Origin: Veillonella intestinalis
Lineage (GTDB): Bacteria; Bacillota; Negativicutes; Veillonellales; Veillonellaceae
Direction of reading: 5' to 3'
Assembly: GCF_943193155.1 (NCBI RefSeq)
Contig: NZ_CALPDB010000002.1
Location: 186,001 to 250,000, forward strand
DNA: 64,000 bases
The notes beneath the pieces are model-generated. The model was given only the letters and a program-made list of their open reading frames with translations, was not told where the DNA came from and made no database searches. Shown here piece by piece: positions 52,248 through 61,960 of the stretch; position 1 is the stretch's first letter; each line of letters starts with the position of its first letter. A program made the position numbers and the translations under genes.

Positions 52248-53308
52248 ACAGTCCCATCCTTTTTGTAAAACGAATTAAAATACCAAAGCTTTGTTAGCAC
52301 AATTTGTAGCATTGCTGTAAGTGGCACAGCCGTCATCATACCGATGATGCCATAAAAATAACCACCTACAAAAATGACGGTTAATATAACTAACGGATGT
52401 AATTTGATAACATGGCCCATAATTTTAGGCATGACAATCTGTCCGTCAATTAACTGAATAATTGCATAGGTAATCACCACTTTAACAACTAAAGCAGGTC
52501 CTACCAAAGATGCCAATACAATAGCTGGCACTGCACTCACAATCGGCCCAATAATGGGAATCCATTCTGCTATAGCAGCTAATAGTGCGAGCACCAAGGG
52601 ATATGGCAAATCATAAATATAAGTAACAATTAAAGTAATACAAAACATATTAGTTGCTAATACAAGCTGACCTCGTAAATAGCCACCCATAGTGCGGTGA
52701 ATCTGGTTAACTACATCTAATAAATATCGATTATGGGGCGGTGCAAAAATAGATAATACCTTGTTTTTTAAACGGCGCCCATCCTTTAATAAATAAAATG
52801 TCATAATCGGTACCAATAAGAATTCCAACATAGTGGTCGCAATAGAAAAAATTGCAAATATACCACGTTGAGCTAATTCCACACCATAAGCGCTGATACG
52901 AGCTAATGTATTCATTACGATAGCATCAACTTGTGGTGGCAAAGTCACCCACTGGACGGAGGTTAGATTTTGCCATAATACAATCAATTGCGATATTAAA
53001 TATGGTAAGTTATTCAATAAACGAGTAAATTCTACAATAAACGGTAGAATAATAAATTGAATAACCAATGCTGTAATTAATACCACCAATAGAAAGGCTG
53101 GTAAAATAGCAAGCCATCGTGGAAACCAGGTATAACCTAAACGATGACGCATATAATCTTGAATACCATTCACAATCGGCAATAATAGTAAGGCAAAAAT
53201 AAACGATACAATTAAGGGCCAAAGCACAGGAATGATGGCCCATAAAAATATGGCCGCCAGTACAATCAACACCACGCGTAACCAATACTGGGTTGATTTT
53301 TTAAACAT
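52244..53308 (-). CDS. AI-2E/PerM-family membrane transporter
   Basis: A 354-residue membrane protein with about seven to eight transmembrane helices, of the AI-2E transporter/PerM family. Members include AI-2 exporters and Na+/H+ antiporters, so the substrate is open. The block AAIAEWIPIIGPIVSAVPA near 240-258 is characteristic. ATG 53308 is preferred to GTG 53317, which directly abuts its upstream purine tract. It lies between the MBL hydrolase and fur genes. Confidence 0.87.
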   Translation of the reverse strand: MFKKSTQYWLRVVLIVLAAIFLWAIIPVLWPLIVSFIFALLLLPIVNGIQDYMRHRLGYTWFPRWLAILPAFLLVVLITALVIQFIILPFIVEFTRLLNNLPYLISQLIVLWQNLTSVQWVTLPPQVDAIVMNTLARISAYGVELAQRGIFAIFSIATTMLEFLLVPIMTFYLLKDGRRLKNKVLSIFAPPHNRYLLDVVNQIHRTMGGYLRGQLVLATNMFCITLIVTYIYDLPYPLVLALLAAIAEWIPIIGPIVSAVPAIVLASLVGPALVVKVVITYAIIQLIDGQIVMPKIMGHVIKLHPLVILTVIFVGGYFYGIIGMMTAVPLTAMLQIVLTKLWYFNSFYKKDGTV

Positions 53309-53320
53309 ACCCTTCACCGC

Positions 53321-53941
53321 CTAACGAACAAACGGATTGTAGGTCTTTTCATGACCTATAGTCGTTTCAGGCCCATGACCTGGATATACTACAGTTTCAT
53401 CAGGCAAGGCATAGAGCTTAATTTTAATCGCCTCAATCAAATCATCATAACTACTACGTGGGAAGTCAGTACGACCAATGGACTCCTGAAACAAAGTATC
53501 ACCTGCTAATAAAAGCCCTTCGCCATAATAGCATACCCCACCTGGGGTGTGGCCTGGCGTTTCAATAACGGTAAACTTATGGTCGCCTAAGAAAATAACA
53601 TCATCTTCCTTAACTAACTTAATATCCCCGTGAACCTGTACATTAAGGCCCATAGCACTGCTCAAATTCAAATCACTATTAGTAAGGAAATCTTCGTCTC
53701 CCTTATGAATATAAACAGGTGCCTGAAACGCATCAACTACAGCTTGTACTCCACCAATATGATCACCATGACCATGGGTAAGTAGTACTGCTTCAGGAAT
53801 TAAGCCTTTTTCATTAAGCACAGCTACTAATTGTTCCCCATCACCACCAGGATCGGCAACAAAACAATGATGATTAGTTTCATCTTCTAAAATATAGCAA
53901 TTTGTCCCTAGAGGCCCTAAAGGCATCCGATATAATTTCAT
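53321..53941 (-). CDS. MBL-fold hydrolase (glyoxalase II-like)
   Basis: A 206-residue metallo-beta-lactamase-fold hydrolase. The metal-binding motif THGHGDH is near 55-61, with further ligands in ETPGHTPGG and LAGDTLF. The single-domain form resembles Bacillus YqgX-type bacillithiol-linked or glyoxalase II-like enzymes. ATG 53941 lies eight bases after GGAGAG; GTG 53950 and ATG 53947 are too close to it. It is 69 bp downstream of dtd. Confidence 0.87.
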   Translation of the reverse strand: MKLYRMPLGPLGTNCYILEDETNHHCFVADPGGDGEQLVAVLNEKGLIPEAVLLTHGHGDHIGGVQAVVDAFQAPVYIHKGDEDFLTNSDLNLSSAMGLNVQVHGDIKLVKEDDVIFLGDHKFTVIETPGHTPGGVCYYGEGLLLAGDTLFQESIGRTDFPRSSYDDLIEAIKIKLYALPDETVVYPGHGPETTIGHEKTYNPFVR

Positions 53942-54010
53942 GGGCATCACTCTCCAAAATCTCTAAGAAATACCATTACAGGCTTTCTTACCTATTCATA
54001 TAAAAATATT

Positions 54011-54460
54011 TTAAAACTGTTTTTGACTATCTAATAAAATGGTAACAGGCCCATCATTCACTAAGGACACCATCATATGTGTCTGAAATTGACCGGTTCC
54101 CACAGTTACCCCCAAATCTCTACAGCAGTTGATAAAGACTTCATATAAAGCCTCCGCTTGATCAGGCGGCGCGGCTTGATCAAAACCAGGTCGACGCCCT
54201 TTGCGAACATCACCATACAAAGTAAATTGTGATACAGCTAATAATTGGCCCCCCACATCTAATAGGGATAAATTCATCTTATCCGCCTCATCTTCAAAAA
54301 TGCGAAGCTTAACAATCTTTTCAGCCAAATATTTAGCATCTGCTTCTGTATCGCCCTTGCCAACCCCTAATAAGACGAGCACACCCATCGATATAGCGCC
54401 TACTTCTCTATTAGCTACAGTAACCGCAGCCTCACTAACTCGTTGTACGACTGCTCTCAT
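54011..54460 (-). CDS. dtd: D-aminoacyl-tRNA deacylase
   Basis: A 149-residue proofreading enzyme that removes D-amino acids from tRNA. The catalytic-site motif VSQFTLYGD near 78-86 and the Gly-cis-Pro-like C-terminal motif (NDGPVTI) are visible. The start overlaps the relA stop as TAATG. The relA-dtd pair is conserved in Firmicutes. Confidence 0.94.
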   Translation of the reverse strand: MRAVVQRVSEAAVTVANREVGAISMGVLVLLGVGKGDTEADAKYLAEKIVKLRIFEDEADKMNLSLLDVGGQLLAVSQFTLYGDVRKGRRPGFDQAAPPDQAEALYEVFINCCRDLGVTVGTGQFQTHMMVSLVNDGPVTILLDSQKQF

Positions 54461-56694
54461 TAGCTACCTCCATTGGCACGTTGCACCGAATATACATCAC
54501 GAATACGACGAATCTTTGTCATAACAAAATCCAATTCTGAAACGTCACGAATTTCAATAACTAAGCTAATATTCGCATTCTTCGTATCATCTACTTTAGC
54601 ATTGATATTTACAATGTTGATTTTCATCTCCGACAAGCAGGCCATAATTTCCATAAGCATGCCCCCACGGTCATAAGCCGTAATTTCAATAGCTACATGG
54701 AAAGTTTCTCGAGTACCTACGTCCCAAGCCACTTCAATCATGCGGTCCACATCTTCTGGGGTATGACCAATATTCGGACAATCCGCTCGATGCACGGACA
54801 CACCACGACCACGAGTAATATAACCTACCACTTCATCGCCTGGTACAGGATTACAACAACGTGCCATACGCACCATAACATCTGGTTCACCATTGACGAG
54901 AATACCCGTACTACTCTTACGGCGCACTGGTTCATGAGTTCGCAGCTTTTCTAACAAAGCCATCGTATCACGACGATTATCTTCTTTGGCTAATTCTCGT
55001 TTATATAAATCAACAAAACGTAGCAATACAGAATTAACAGGAATTCCGCCATAACCAACGGCCGACAATAGTTCAGTATCGCTCCCAGCATTTAAAGCTT
55101 TCGCAATTTGATCGAGACGACCTGGCTTATTTAATTCTTTCCAATCGTAATTTAACCGGCGTGCTTCTTTTTCGAGTAACTCACGACCTTTAATGACGTT
55201 TTCTTCTTTATTTTCTTTCTTAAACCAATTGCGAATCTTACTCTTACTTTCCGTAGAGCCTACAATGTTAAGCCAGTCTAAACTAGGTTTACCATTTTTA
55301 GAAGTAATAATATCAACAATATCGCCATTTTGTAAGGTGTAATCTAATGAAACAATTTTGCCATTTACTTTTGCCCCTACACAGCGATGGCCCACATCTG
55401 TATGAATACGATACGCAAAGTCTAACGGCACAGCCCCTTTTGGCAATTTTAAAACATCACCACGAGGGGTAAAGACGAAAACTTCGCCTGAAAATACATC
55501 TAATTTTAAGGCATTTACTAATTCCTTTGGATTACTAGCATCTTGCCATTCTAGCACTTGCCGTAACCAACCAACCTTCTGGTCAAAGTCCTTATCGCCA
55601 TTCTTGGCACCTTCTTTATAGCGCCAATGAGCGGCTACCCCGTATTCTGAAACGCGGTGCATATCCCAAGTACGAATCTGTATTTCTACAGAATGGCCCA
55701 TCGTACCAATAATGGTAGTATGCAACGATTGATACATATTAGACTTAGGCATGGCAATATAATCTTTGAAACGATAGGGCAATGGTTTCCATAAATTATG
55801 AACAATCCCTAATACAGCATAACAATCAGGAATAGTATCAACGATAACCCGAACAGCATACAAATCATAGATTTGTGATAAATCGCGATTATCTTTTTTC
55901 ATCTTTTTATAAATACTATAAAAATGCTTTGGTCGCCCTTTTACATCCGCTTTAATATTCGCGTCACCTAAGGATTTTTTAAGTTGCTCCATCGTATCAT
56001 TAACGATTTCTTCCCGCACATGACGCTTTTCTTGCATCTGTTCCACTAAATCATAGTATTTATCAGGTTCTAAATAGCGGAAGGATAAATCCTCTAGTTC
56101 CCATTTAATATTAAAAATACCTAAACGATGTGCTAAGGGTGCAAAAATCTCTAACGTTTCTTGAGCAATTCGTTTTTGCTTGTCACTACGCATATGCTTT
56201 AAGGTACGCATATTATGCAGTCTATCGCCCAATTTAATAACCACTACACGCACATCTTTAGCCATAGCTAAAATCATCTTGCGATAATTTTCTAGCTGTT
56301 GATCTTCCTTTGTATGGTACTGAAATTGATTTAATTTAGTAACTCCATCTACTAAAAAAGCTACATCCTTGCCAAAGGCTTCTTCGATTTGTTCTAACGT
56401 AACCTCTGTATCTTCTACTACATCATGAAGCAAAGCTGCAATCACGGTCGTCGCATCAATTTGTAAATTAGCTAAAATCGTAGCGACTGCTAGAGGATGC
56501 AAAATATACGGCTCGCCAGACGCTCGTTTTTGCGGCGCATGCGCCTTATCAGCCAGCTCAAAAGCCTGCATAATTTGGTCACATTCAGCCTCATCTAAAT
56601 AAACCCTAACAATCTCCATAAGGTGGGCTAATTCAACTTCTTTATTAAACGTTGGCATGTCCACCAGCGCTTTGCCTTCTTCATTTTCAATCAT
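54460..56694 (-). CDS. relA: RelA/SpoT bifunctional (p)ppGpp synthetase/hydrolase
   Basis: A 744-residue stringent-response enzyme. The HD hydrolase domain (about 50-200; HDVVEDT intact) suggests active hydrolysis. The synthetase domain (about 240-350) contains [12 protein letters not shown] domain (near 405-465), a conserved Cys/zinc-finger-like segment and a C-terminal ACT domain follow. An intact HD motif argues for a long Rel enzyme with both activities. AAGGAGG precedes ATG 56694, and recJ lies 12 bp upstream. Confidence 0.95.
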   Translation of the reverse strand: MIENEEGKALVDMPTFNKEVELAHLMEIVRVYLDEAECDQIMQAFELADKAHAPQKRASGEPYILHPLAVATILANLQIDATTVIAALLHDVVEDTEVTLEQIEEAFGKDVAFLVDGVTKLNQFQYHTKEDQQLENYRKMILAMAKDVRVVVIKLGDRLHNMRTLKHMRSDKQKRIAQETLEIFAPLAHRLGIFNIKWELEDLSFRYLEPDKYYDLVEQMQEKRHVREEIVNDTMEQLKKSLGDANIKADVKGRPKHFYSIYKKMKKDNRDLSQIYDLYAVRVIVDTIPDCYAVLGIVHNLWKPLPYRFKDYIAMPKSNMYQSLHTTIIGTMGHSVEIQIRTWDMHRVSEYGVAAHWRYKEGAKNGDKDFDQKVGWLRQVLEWQDASNPKELVNALKLDVFSGEVFVFTPRGDVLKLPKGAVPLDFAYRIHTDVGHRCVGAKVNGKIVSLDYTLQNGDIVDIITSKNGKPSLDWLNIVGSTESKSKIRNWFKKENKEENVIKGRELLEKEARRLNYDWKELNKPGRLDQIAKALNAGSDTELLSAVGYGGIPVNSVLLRFVDLYKRELAKEDNRRDTMALLEKLRTHEPVRRKSSTGILVNGEPDVMVRMARCCNPVPGDEVVGYITRGRGVSVHRADCPNIGHTPEDVDRMIEVAWDVGTRETFHVAIEITAYDRGGMLMEIMACLSEMKINIVNINAKVDDTKNANISLVIEIRDVSELDFVMTKIRRIRDVYSVQRANGGS

Positions 56695-56706
56695 ATTCCC
56701 ACCTCC

Positions 56707-58698
56707 TTAAGCACTATATTTTAAGAACGTCAGGGAAGTAATAAGTTCTAGTTTTTCCTTTACATGACACCAACGATATAATGCCATGCCTTCCTCTGTC
56801 GTTTCTTCTTGCAAAATTCCTAATTCTTTAAATACATCTAACGCTAACATCGCCTCTTTTTCAGTTTGATTCTGTGGATGGCGATGCAACACTTCTGATT
56901 CCACTATATAACGGGGTGCTGTAGCACTGCGGAAAACACTGCGCACAATAACATACATTTCACGCAACCCTTCTGCCGTTAAATGAGCTCGTTGTTCCCC
57001 TAAAAGAGCTAAATCTTGCACCATTAATTGTGGTGAAATACGACCTTGCCATTCATTCTTTTGTAAAGCAAAAGCCACTTTTATCTTTTCATCAGGAAAA
57101 ACTTCTCTATGATAATCAGCCCCATGCCAGATAATCGCATCTAAAGGGCCTACTTGAGATTGCAAAATAATCTTACAATGATTCTTCTGTTGACCTAATA
57201 AAAATACATCTTGTACCGCTATAGGATTAATAGAAAATACAGGTGTACTATTACCCATACCATACGGTTCAAGGGTTTCAATTTGATCCACCAATTCCAC
57301 TGTTACTTCTGCAGGGTCTAAAGGCGTATCAATATCGATAATCGGCACATAATCTTCATTCGTTAAATTCGCTTCACAATAGGCGGACAACCGCTGCCGT
57401 AAAGCAGGAATATTTTCAGCCGCAATACTAAAGCCGGCCGCTTGTTTATGACCACCAAATTGTAATAATAAATCTTCTGCTGATTTCAAGGCTTCATAAA
57501 TATTACAATTGTCAATACTACGACACGAACCCTTACCTATGCCATCATGAATACTAATTACCAAGGTAGGGCGATAAAACTCCTCTACTAACCGAGAGGC
57601 TACAATTCCAATTACGCCAGGGTGCCACCCTTCACCAGCTACAACAATGACCTTATGAGCGTCCTCACCTTGATTAATTACATCAAGACGAGCTTCCTCA
57701 TGAATGCCTCGCTCGATGAGTTGTCGCTCCTGATTAGTCGCTTGCAGCTCTTCCGCAATGCAATTAGCCGTAGTCTGGTCAGTGGTTACTAATAATTCAA
57801 CGGCTCGCGTTGCATGCGTCACTCGACCAGCCGCATTTAATCGTGGTGCCAACGTAAAACCAATATGACCCGTGGTTAACTTGCGCCCCCCCAGACCTGC
57901 CACTTCAACTAAAGCAGCAATGCCTAAATTAGGCAACTCAGTCATTTTCTTAAGCCCTTCACGCACAATAATTCTATTCTCACCCACTAAAGGCACTACA
58001 TCGGCAACCGTACCTAAGGCTACAATATCTAAATCATCCAAATAGGCTTCACCGGTGCGTTCGCGCCAAATAGCTTGGCACAATTTAAACGCAACCCCTA
58101 CCCCTGATAAGTTTTTATCACCATAGGAACAGCCTGGTTGCTTATGGTTAATAACAGCCGCCGCTCTAGGTATCTCAGGCGGCGCCGTATGATGATCTGT
58201 AATAATCATCGTCAACCGATTACGAACGGCTTCAACAATATCGTAAGAGCTAATCCCACAGTCAACCGTAATCACAAGTTCTGTGCCTTGCTCGATAATA
58301 TGCTCTAACGCTTCTGCATTTAAGCCATAGCCTTCACTTTGTCGCTCCGGTATATAATAACTTACATTCGCTCCACAACGTGTTAAAAAGCGATACATTA
58401 AAGATGTGGCCGTAATACCATCCACATCATAATCGCCGTATACAACAATCCGTTGTTGTTCATCAATTGCTTTTTGAATTAAGGGCACTGCTTCTGCCAT
58501 GCCTTTTAAATCATATGGATTTAATAAATCATTAACTGTACCATATAAAAAATCTTGTCCAGCAGTGACTGTATCGATGCCCCGATTCACTAATAGCTTA
58601 GCCACTACAGGGTATACCCCTAAGTGACGAACTAACTCTCGTTCAACTTGTTCATCACCTGAAGCTAAGCGCCATCGTTTTGCTTTGCTCTGTCTCAT
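56707..58698 (-). CDS. recJ: RecJ single-strand-specific exonuclease
   Basis: A 663-residue exonuclease for recombination and mismatch repair. The DHH phosphoesterase motifs include YGDYDVDGITA near 96-106 and TDHHT near 158-162, then the DHHA1 domain (GGHKQAAGF near 425) and an OB-fold. The C-terminal extension (about 560-663) is Firmicute-like. The recJ-relA order matches Bacillus except that apt is absent. The ribosome-binding site is weak. Confidence 0.95.
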   Translation of the reverse strand: MRQSKAKRWRLASGDEQVERELVRHLGVYPVVAKLLVNRGIDTVTAGQDFLYGTVNDLLNPYDLKGMAEAVPLIQKAIDEQQRIVVYGDYDVDGITATSLMYRFLTRCGANVSYYIPERQSEGYGLNAEALEHIIEQGTELVITVDCGISSYDIVEAVRNRLTMIITDHHTAPPEIPRAAAVINHKQPGCSYGDKNLSGVGVAFKLCQAIWRERTGEAYLDDLDIVALGTVADVVPLVGENRIIVREGLKKMTELPNLGIAALVEVAGLGGRKLTTGHIGFTLAPRLNAAGRVTHATRAVELLVTTDQTTANCIAEELQATNQERQLIERGIHEEARLDVINQGEDAHKVIVVAGEGWHPGVIGIVASRLVEEFYRPTLVISIHDGIGKGSCRSIDNCNIYEALKSAEDLLLQFGGHKQAAGFSIAAENIPALRQRLSAYCEANLTNEDYVPIIDIDTPLDPAEVTVELVDQIETLEPYGMGNSTPVFSINPIAVQDVFLLGQQKNHCKIILQSQVGPLDAIIWHGADYHREVFPDEKIKVAFALQKNEWQGRISPQLMVQDLALLGEQRAHLTAEGLREMYVIVRSVFRSATAPRYIVESEVLHRHPQNQTEKEAMLALDVFKELGILQEETTEEGMALYRWCHVKEKLELITSLTFLKYSA

Positions 58699-58868
58699 AT
58701 CTATCTCGTCTCACTCATATATTCAGGTATCGAATTTCAATCTCAATATTAAAAATTCTATGTTTAAAATAGTGTATTATCATTCTCAATATATTTTATT
58801 ATACATCATTTACTAATTAAGTTAAACTCTTTTCTATTCTTTTTCTCAATAAGAAACATTCTTTAATG

Positions 58869-58911
58869 TAAAAAAAGAATGAGTGATTATCATTTTATAA
58901 TCACTCATTCT
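58869..58911 (-). terminator. Terminator of hydG
   Basis: A perfect 15-bp stem (58876-58890 with 58897-58911) is followed on the minus strand by seven T. The stem includes GATTAT/ATAATC, which superficially resembles a Fur box. Confidence 0.9.
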
Positions 58912-58942
58912 AATCCATTACCTATGAAAAGAGCCTAACTTA

Positions 58943-60361
58943 TTAGAAGCGGAAATCACGTTCTCCATGTTCCATTTGCTTAATATACTTAGCAGAGGCT
59001 TCTTTTACTTTTTCATTTTTAATTTTATGAATCTGTTCGGCAATAACAGCTTCACCTGTAGCGCGCGTTTCATCAGTAGCATAATCTAGTAAATATTCAT
59101 TAAGCGTCATCAACGCATTTGGCTGACAGCAGTTATGAATCTGGCCACTCTTCGCCAAGGCCATAAAACGGTCACCCGTACGGCCTGCACGATAACAAGC
59201 CGTGCAGAAACTTGGTACATAGCCAAGTTCTAACAACCAATCTACAATTTCATCTAAACTACGACGATCACTCGTATCAAATTGGGCTGAATTATCTTCT
59301 GGTAATTCTTCTTCTTTATAGCCCCCAACGCTCGTACGAGAACCGCCACTGATTTGAGAAATACCAAGGGCTAAGCCACGTTCACGCATGCGTTGGCTTT
59401 CACGCGTAGACATAATCATGCCTGTATATGGTGTAGATACACGAATTAAAGCAACAATTTTTTCAAAAATATCATCTGGTACAGCATTGCTGAAATCATC
59501 TACATCAATATCATCAGCTGGGCAAATACGTGGCACACTGATTGTATGTGGCCCTACGCCAAATACAGCTTCCAAATGCTCTGCATGCATTAAAAGGCCA
59601 ACAAAGTCATAACGATAATGTTCAAGCCCATATAATACACCAATCCCCACATCATCAATACCGCCTTTCATAGCACGGTCCATGGCTTCCGTATGGTACG
59701 CATAATTGCTCTTTGGCCCATGTGGATGAAGAGCTTCATAGTTTTCCTTATTATATGTTTCTTGGAATAATGTGTAAGTACCGATACCAGCTTCGTGAAG
59801 CTTCTTATAATCTTCCACTTCACAAGCGGCAATATTTACATTAACACGACGAATTTCACCATTTTTGTTCTTAATGCTGTAAATCGTCTTAATACATTCT
59901 AAAATGTATTCTAATGGATTATTAATTGGGTCTTCCCCAGACTCGATAACAATGCGTTTATGCCCCATAGCTTCTAACGCCAATACTTCTTCACGCACTT
60001 GTTCTTGTGTCAATTTCTTACGTGAAATGTTGCGATTTTTAGCATGATATGGGCAGTATACACAACCATTTACGCAATAGTTAGATAAATATAAAGGGGC
60101 AAATAGAACGATACGATCCCCATAAATTTTTTGTTTAATTTCTTTTGCCAGCGCAAATAGTTTTTCTTTATACTCAGGCAATGGACATTCCAATAAAACT
60201 GCCGCTTCACGATGATTTAGGCCATTGTAAGTCGCTGCCTTAGCCAAGATTTGATCTAACAATTCTCGGTTTTCCTTATTGGCCTCAGCATATGCTAAGG
60301 TATCTAAAATCTCTTCGTGATTAATAAACTCTTCCGCCTTGGAGGATTTTACATCATACAT
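58943..60361 (-). CDS. hydG: HydG-type radical SAM protein, [FeFe]-hydrogenase H-cluster maturase
   Basis: A 472-residue radical SAM enzyme related to ThiH. The SAM cluster motif is CVNGCVYC near 97-104. The C-terminal segment that holds the second cluster is CTACYRAGRTGDRFM near 385-399, with CCQPNAL following. HydG splits tyrosine to give the CO and CN ligands of the [FeFe] H-cluster. The second-cluster motif separates it from ThiH. No hydE, hydF or [FeFe] hydrogenase is nearby; the only hydrogenase in the window is [NiFe]. AAAGGAG precedes ATG 60361. Confidence 0.9.
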   Translation of the reverse strand: MYDVKSSKAEEFINHEEILDTLAYAEANKENRELLDQILAKAATYNGLNHREAAVLLECPLPEYKEKLFALAKEIKQKIYGDRIVLFAPLYLSNYCVNGCVYCPYHAKNRNISRKKLTQEQVREEVLALEAMGHKRIVIESGEDPINNPLEYILECIKTIYSIKNKNGEIRRVNVNIAACEVEDYKKLHEAGIGTYTLFQETYNKENYEALHPHGPKSNYAYHTEAMDRAMKGGIDDVGIGVLYGLEHYRYDFVGLLMHAEHLEAVFGVGPHTISVPRICPADDIDVDDFSNAVPDDIFEKIVALIRVSTPYTGMIMSTRESQRMRERGLALGISQISGGSRTSVGGYKEEELPEDNSAQFDTSDRRSLDEIVDWLLELGYVPSFCTACYRAGRTGDRFMALAKSGQIHNCCQPNALMTLNEYLLDYATDETRATGEAVIAEQIHKIKNEKVKEASAKYIKQMEHGERDFRF

Positions 60362-60597
60362 ATTGATCTCCTTTACTCTACCATAGCGAAGCCCTGTGCG
60401 CTCGCCTTTCCCTAATATGAGCTACAGTAACTACCTACATTTCGATAGTCTATTCAGGTTTAGCATATTACCTATGCACTTTGCTTCTACTATATTGAAT
60501 CTCTTGAATATGTATTAATTATACACCTTTTCTCCACTTTTGAAAACAGCAAGGCTACAAGATACTGCATTATTTTTACATATATAAACATAAGAAT

Positions 60598-60670
60598 AAG
60601 TGTGGTCATACTGTTTTTACTTCCTACGAGACAAGCTCTAAAGGTCGTTGCAAACAGTATGACCACACTT
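60598..60670. repeat. Perfect 19-bp inverted repeat with 35-base spacer
   Basis: AAGTGTGGTCATACTGTTT at 60598-60616 and its exact complement at 60652-60670 enclose 35 bases. No T-run follows on either strand, so it is not a normal terminator. A structured small RNA, a recombination or regulatory site, or a mobile-element remnant would all fit. Confidence 0.75.
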
Positions 60671-60761
60671 CTCCCACTTATTTCATCAAGAAAAAATAAT
60701 GCCCTTATCCACAGCCTTTCATTAAAAGTGGAGAAAGGGTGGCATAATTTGGGATTGAGAT

Positions 60762-60806
60762 AAAAAAATCCCTATTAGCTGATATCTCAACTAATAGGGA
60801 TTTTTA
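60762..60806 (-). terminator. Terminator of the rplU-prp-rpmA operon
   Basis: A perfect 14-bp stem (60765-60778 with 60791-60804, AAAATCCCTATTAG) is followed on the minus strand by seven T, directly after the rpmA stop. Confidence 0.92.
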
Positions 60807-60811
60807 ATTAC

Positions 60812-61096
60812 TTACGCTTCTACTGGGTATACGCTAACTTTACGGTTATAACGACCAGCACGTTCGAAAGCAACTTTACCAGGAACTAATGCGAATAAAG
60901 TATCGTCTTTGCCAATACCTACATTAGTGCCAGGATGGAAATGAGTACCACGTTGACGAACGATGATGTTACCGCTTTTTACAACGGAACCATCATGGCA
61001 TTTAACGCCAAGACGTTTGGATTCGCTATCGCGACCATTACGTGTACTGGATACACCTTTCTTATGTGCAAATAATTGCAAATCAAAAGTAAACAT
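60812..61096 (-). CDS. rpmA: 50S ribosomal protein L27 with cleavable N-terminus
   Basis: A 94-residue ribosomal protein. It starts [17 protein letters not shown] at ATG 61096, eight bases after AGGAGGTG; a GTG at 61105 overlaps that site. The FDLQLFA extension before HKKG is the Firmicute type, removed by the Prp protease to expose the mature N-terminus near the peptidyl-transferase centre. The prp gene is immediately upstream. Confidence 0.96.
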   Translation of the reverse strand: MFTFDLQLFAHKKGVSSTRNGRDSESKRLGVKCHDGSVVKSGNIIVRQRGTHFHPGTNVGIGKDDTLFALVPGKVAFERAGRYNRKVSVYPVEA

Positions 61097-61108
61097 TCCG
61101 TTCACCTC

Positions 61109-61423
61109 CTATGTTTCACTCAGTGATACAAAATCACTATACTGTCTAGCAATTTCTTGAAGTCCAAGAACCATAGTAGCCAATATAGCCTGTCCGTTTT
61201 CAGTGATGTCCCCTTCTAAAGAAATGGTACATTCACCGGAACGATTGTTATATGTTCCTGCCTGTTGCGCAATATCTTGCAAACCTAAAATAGCCGTACA
61301 AGATAAAACGGATACAGCAGCACAAACAATATCATAGCCATGCTCATCGTACTCAGCATGTCCGCTAATATGACACTTAACAATTTGCTGTGCCTTATTG
61401 CGATTGATTTGAATCCGAATCAT
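61109..61423 (-). CDS. prp: Prp, ribosomal-processing cysteine protease
   Basis: A 104-residue cysteine protease that trims L27. The catalytic His is in GHAEYDEHGYD (about 22) and the Cys in DIVCAAVSVL (about 34). It is the only other gene between rplU and rpmA, the conserved arrangement. The gaps to both are under 15 bp. Confidence 0.93.
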   Translation of the reverse strand: MIRIQINRNKAQQIVKCHISGHAEYDEHGYDIVCAAVSVLSCTAILGLQDIAQQAGTYNNRSGECTISLEGDITENGQAILATMVLGLQEIARQYSDFVSLSET

Positions 61424-61426
61424 AGC

Positions 61427-61738
61427 TTATGCCTGAATGGATTCAATGCGAACTTTTGTAAATGGTTGACGATGACCTTGGCGACGACGATAGTTGGATT
61501 TTGCTTTATATTTGAAAACTAAAATCTTCTTCGCTTTACCATGTTCAAGTACTGTACCTGTTACTTTTGCACCGTCCACAAGTGGAGCGCCTACTTTAAC
61601 ATCACTGTCGTTAACTACAGTTAATACTTCGTCAAACGTTACAGTTTCTTCAGCAGCTGCTTCCAATTTTTCGATAGTAATTACATCGCCTTCAGCAACG
61701 CGATATTGTTTACCACCAGTTTTAATGATTGCGTACAT
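61427..61738 (-). CDS. rplU: 50S ribosomal protein L21
   Basis: A 103-residue ribosomal protein beginning [14 protein letters not shown], with the basic C-terminal block [15 protein letters not shown] 61738 follows AAGGAGG. The frame is open into the leader, but the upstream part is not L21-like. First gene of rplU-prp-rpmA. Confidence 0.97.
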   Translation of the reverse strand: MYAIIKTGGKQYRVAEGDVITIEKLEAAAEETVTFDEVLTVVNDSDVKVGAPLVDGAKVTGTVLEHGKAKKILVFKYKAKSNYRRRQGHRQPFTKVRIESIQA

Positions 61739-61858
61739 TGTGACACCTCCTTGTTTTCGAACTCGCTGAATACGGTATTCTCTCATGCCTGATGGAATGA
61801 GGGACATTTACAAACCTCTCCATGCGGCTGCAATAGTTGGGCGTACCCAAACTACGAC
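61739..61858 (-). promoter_or_regulatory. Structured leader of rplU (L21 leader candidate)
   Basis: About 120 bases of leader lie between the promoter and rplU. Two small hairpins are visible: CTCAT...ATGAG and GAATAC-C-GTATTC. L21 leaders that bind the ribosomal protein are known in Firmicutes; I cannot confirm the family by eye. Confidence 0.45.
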
Positions 61859-61864
61859 TAATTT

Positions 61865-61893
61865 ATTTTACATGAAAAAACGCAGTAAGTCAA
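61865..61893 (-). promoter_or_regulatory. rplU promoter overlapping the mntP terminator
   Basis: On the minus strand TTGACT (61888-61893) is followed after 17 bases by TAAAAT (61865-61870), a near-consensus pair. The -35 lies in the loop of the mntP terminator hairpin and the spacer includes its T-run. Confidence 0.75.
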
Positions 61894-61905
61894 CTACTTA
61901 CTGCG
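61874..61905 (-). terminator. Terminator of mntP
   Basis: CGCAGTAAG (61881-61889) pairs perfectly with CTTACTGCG (61897-61905). On the minus strand a run of T follows (A-run at 61875-61880). Confidence 0.9.
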
Positions 61906-61960
61906 AGTATTTAACAAGTTATATACGATATAGCCCCTTTTAGAGACTATTATTCATAGC

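Larger units (their letters stand above)
60362..60811. other. 450-base gap between rpmA and hydG
   Basis: No credible gene. It holds the perfect 19-bp inverted repeat at 60598-60670 and the rpmA terminator at 60762-60806. The 60470-60595 stretch upstream of hydG is AT-rich and probably contains the hydG promoter, which I cannot place exactly. Confidence 0.6.

Noticed and set aside
58876-58911. Fur box-like sequence
   Set aside because: The match is part of the hydG terminator stem, followed by a T-run, and is not at a promoter.
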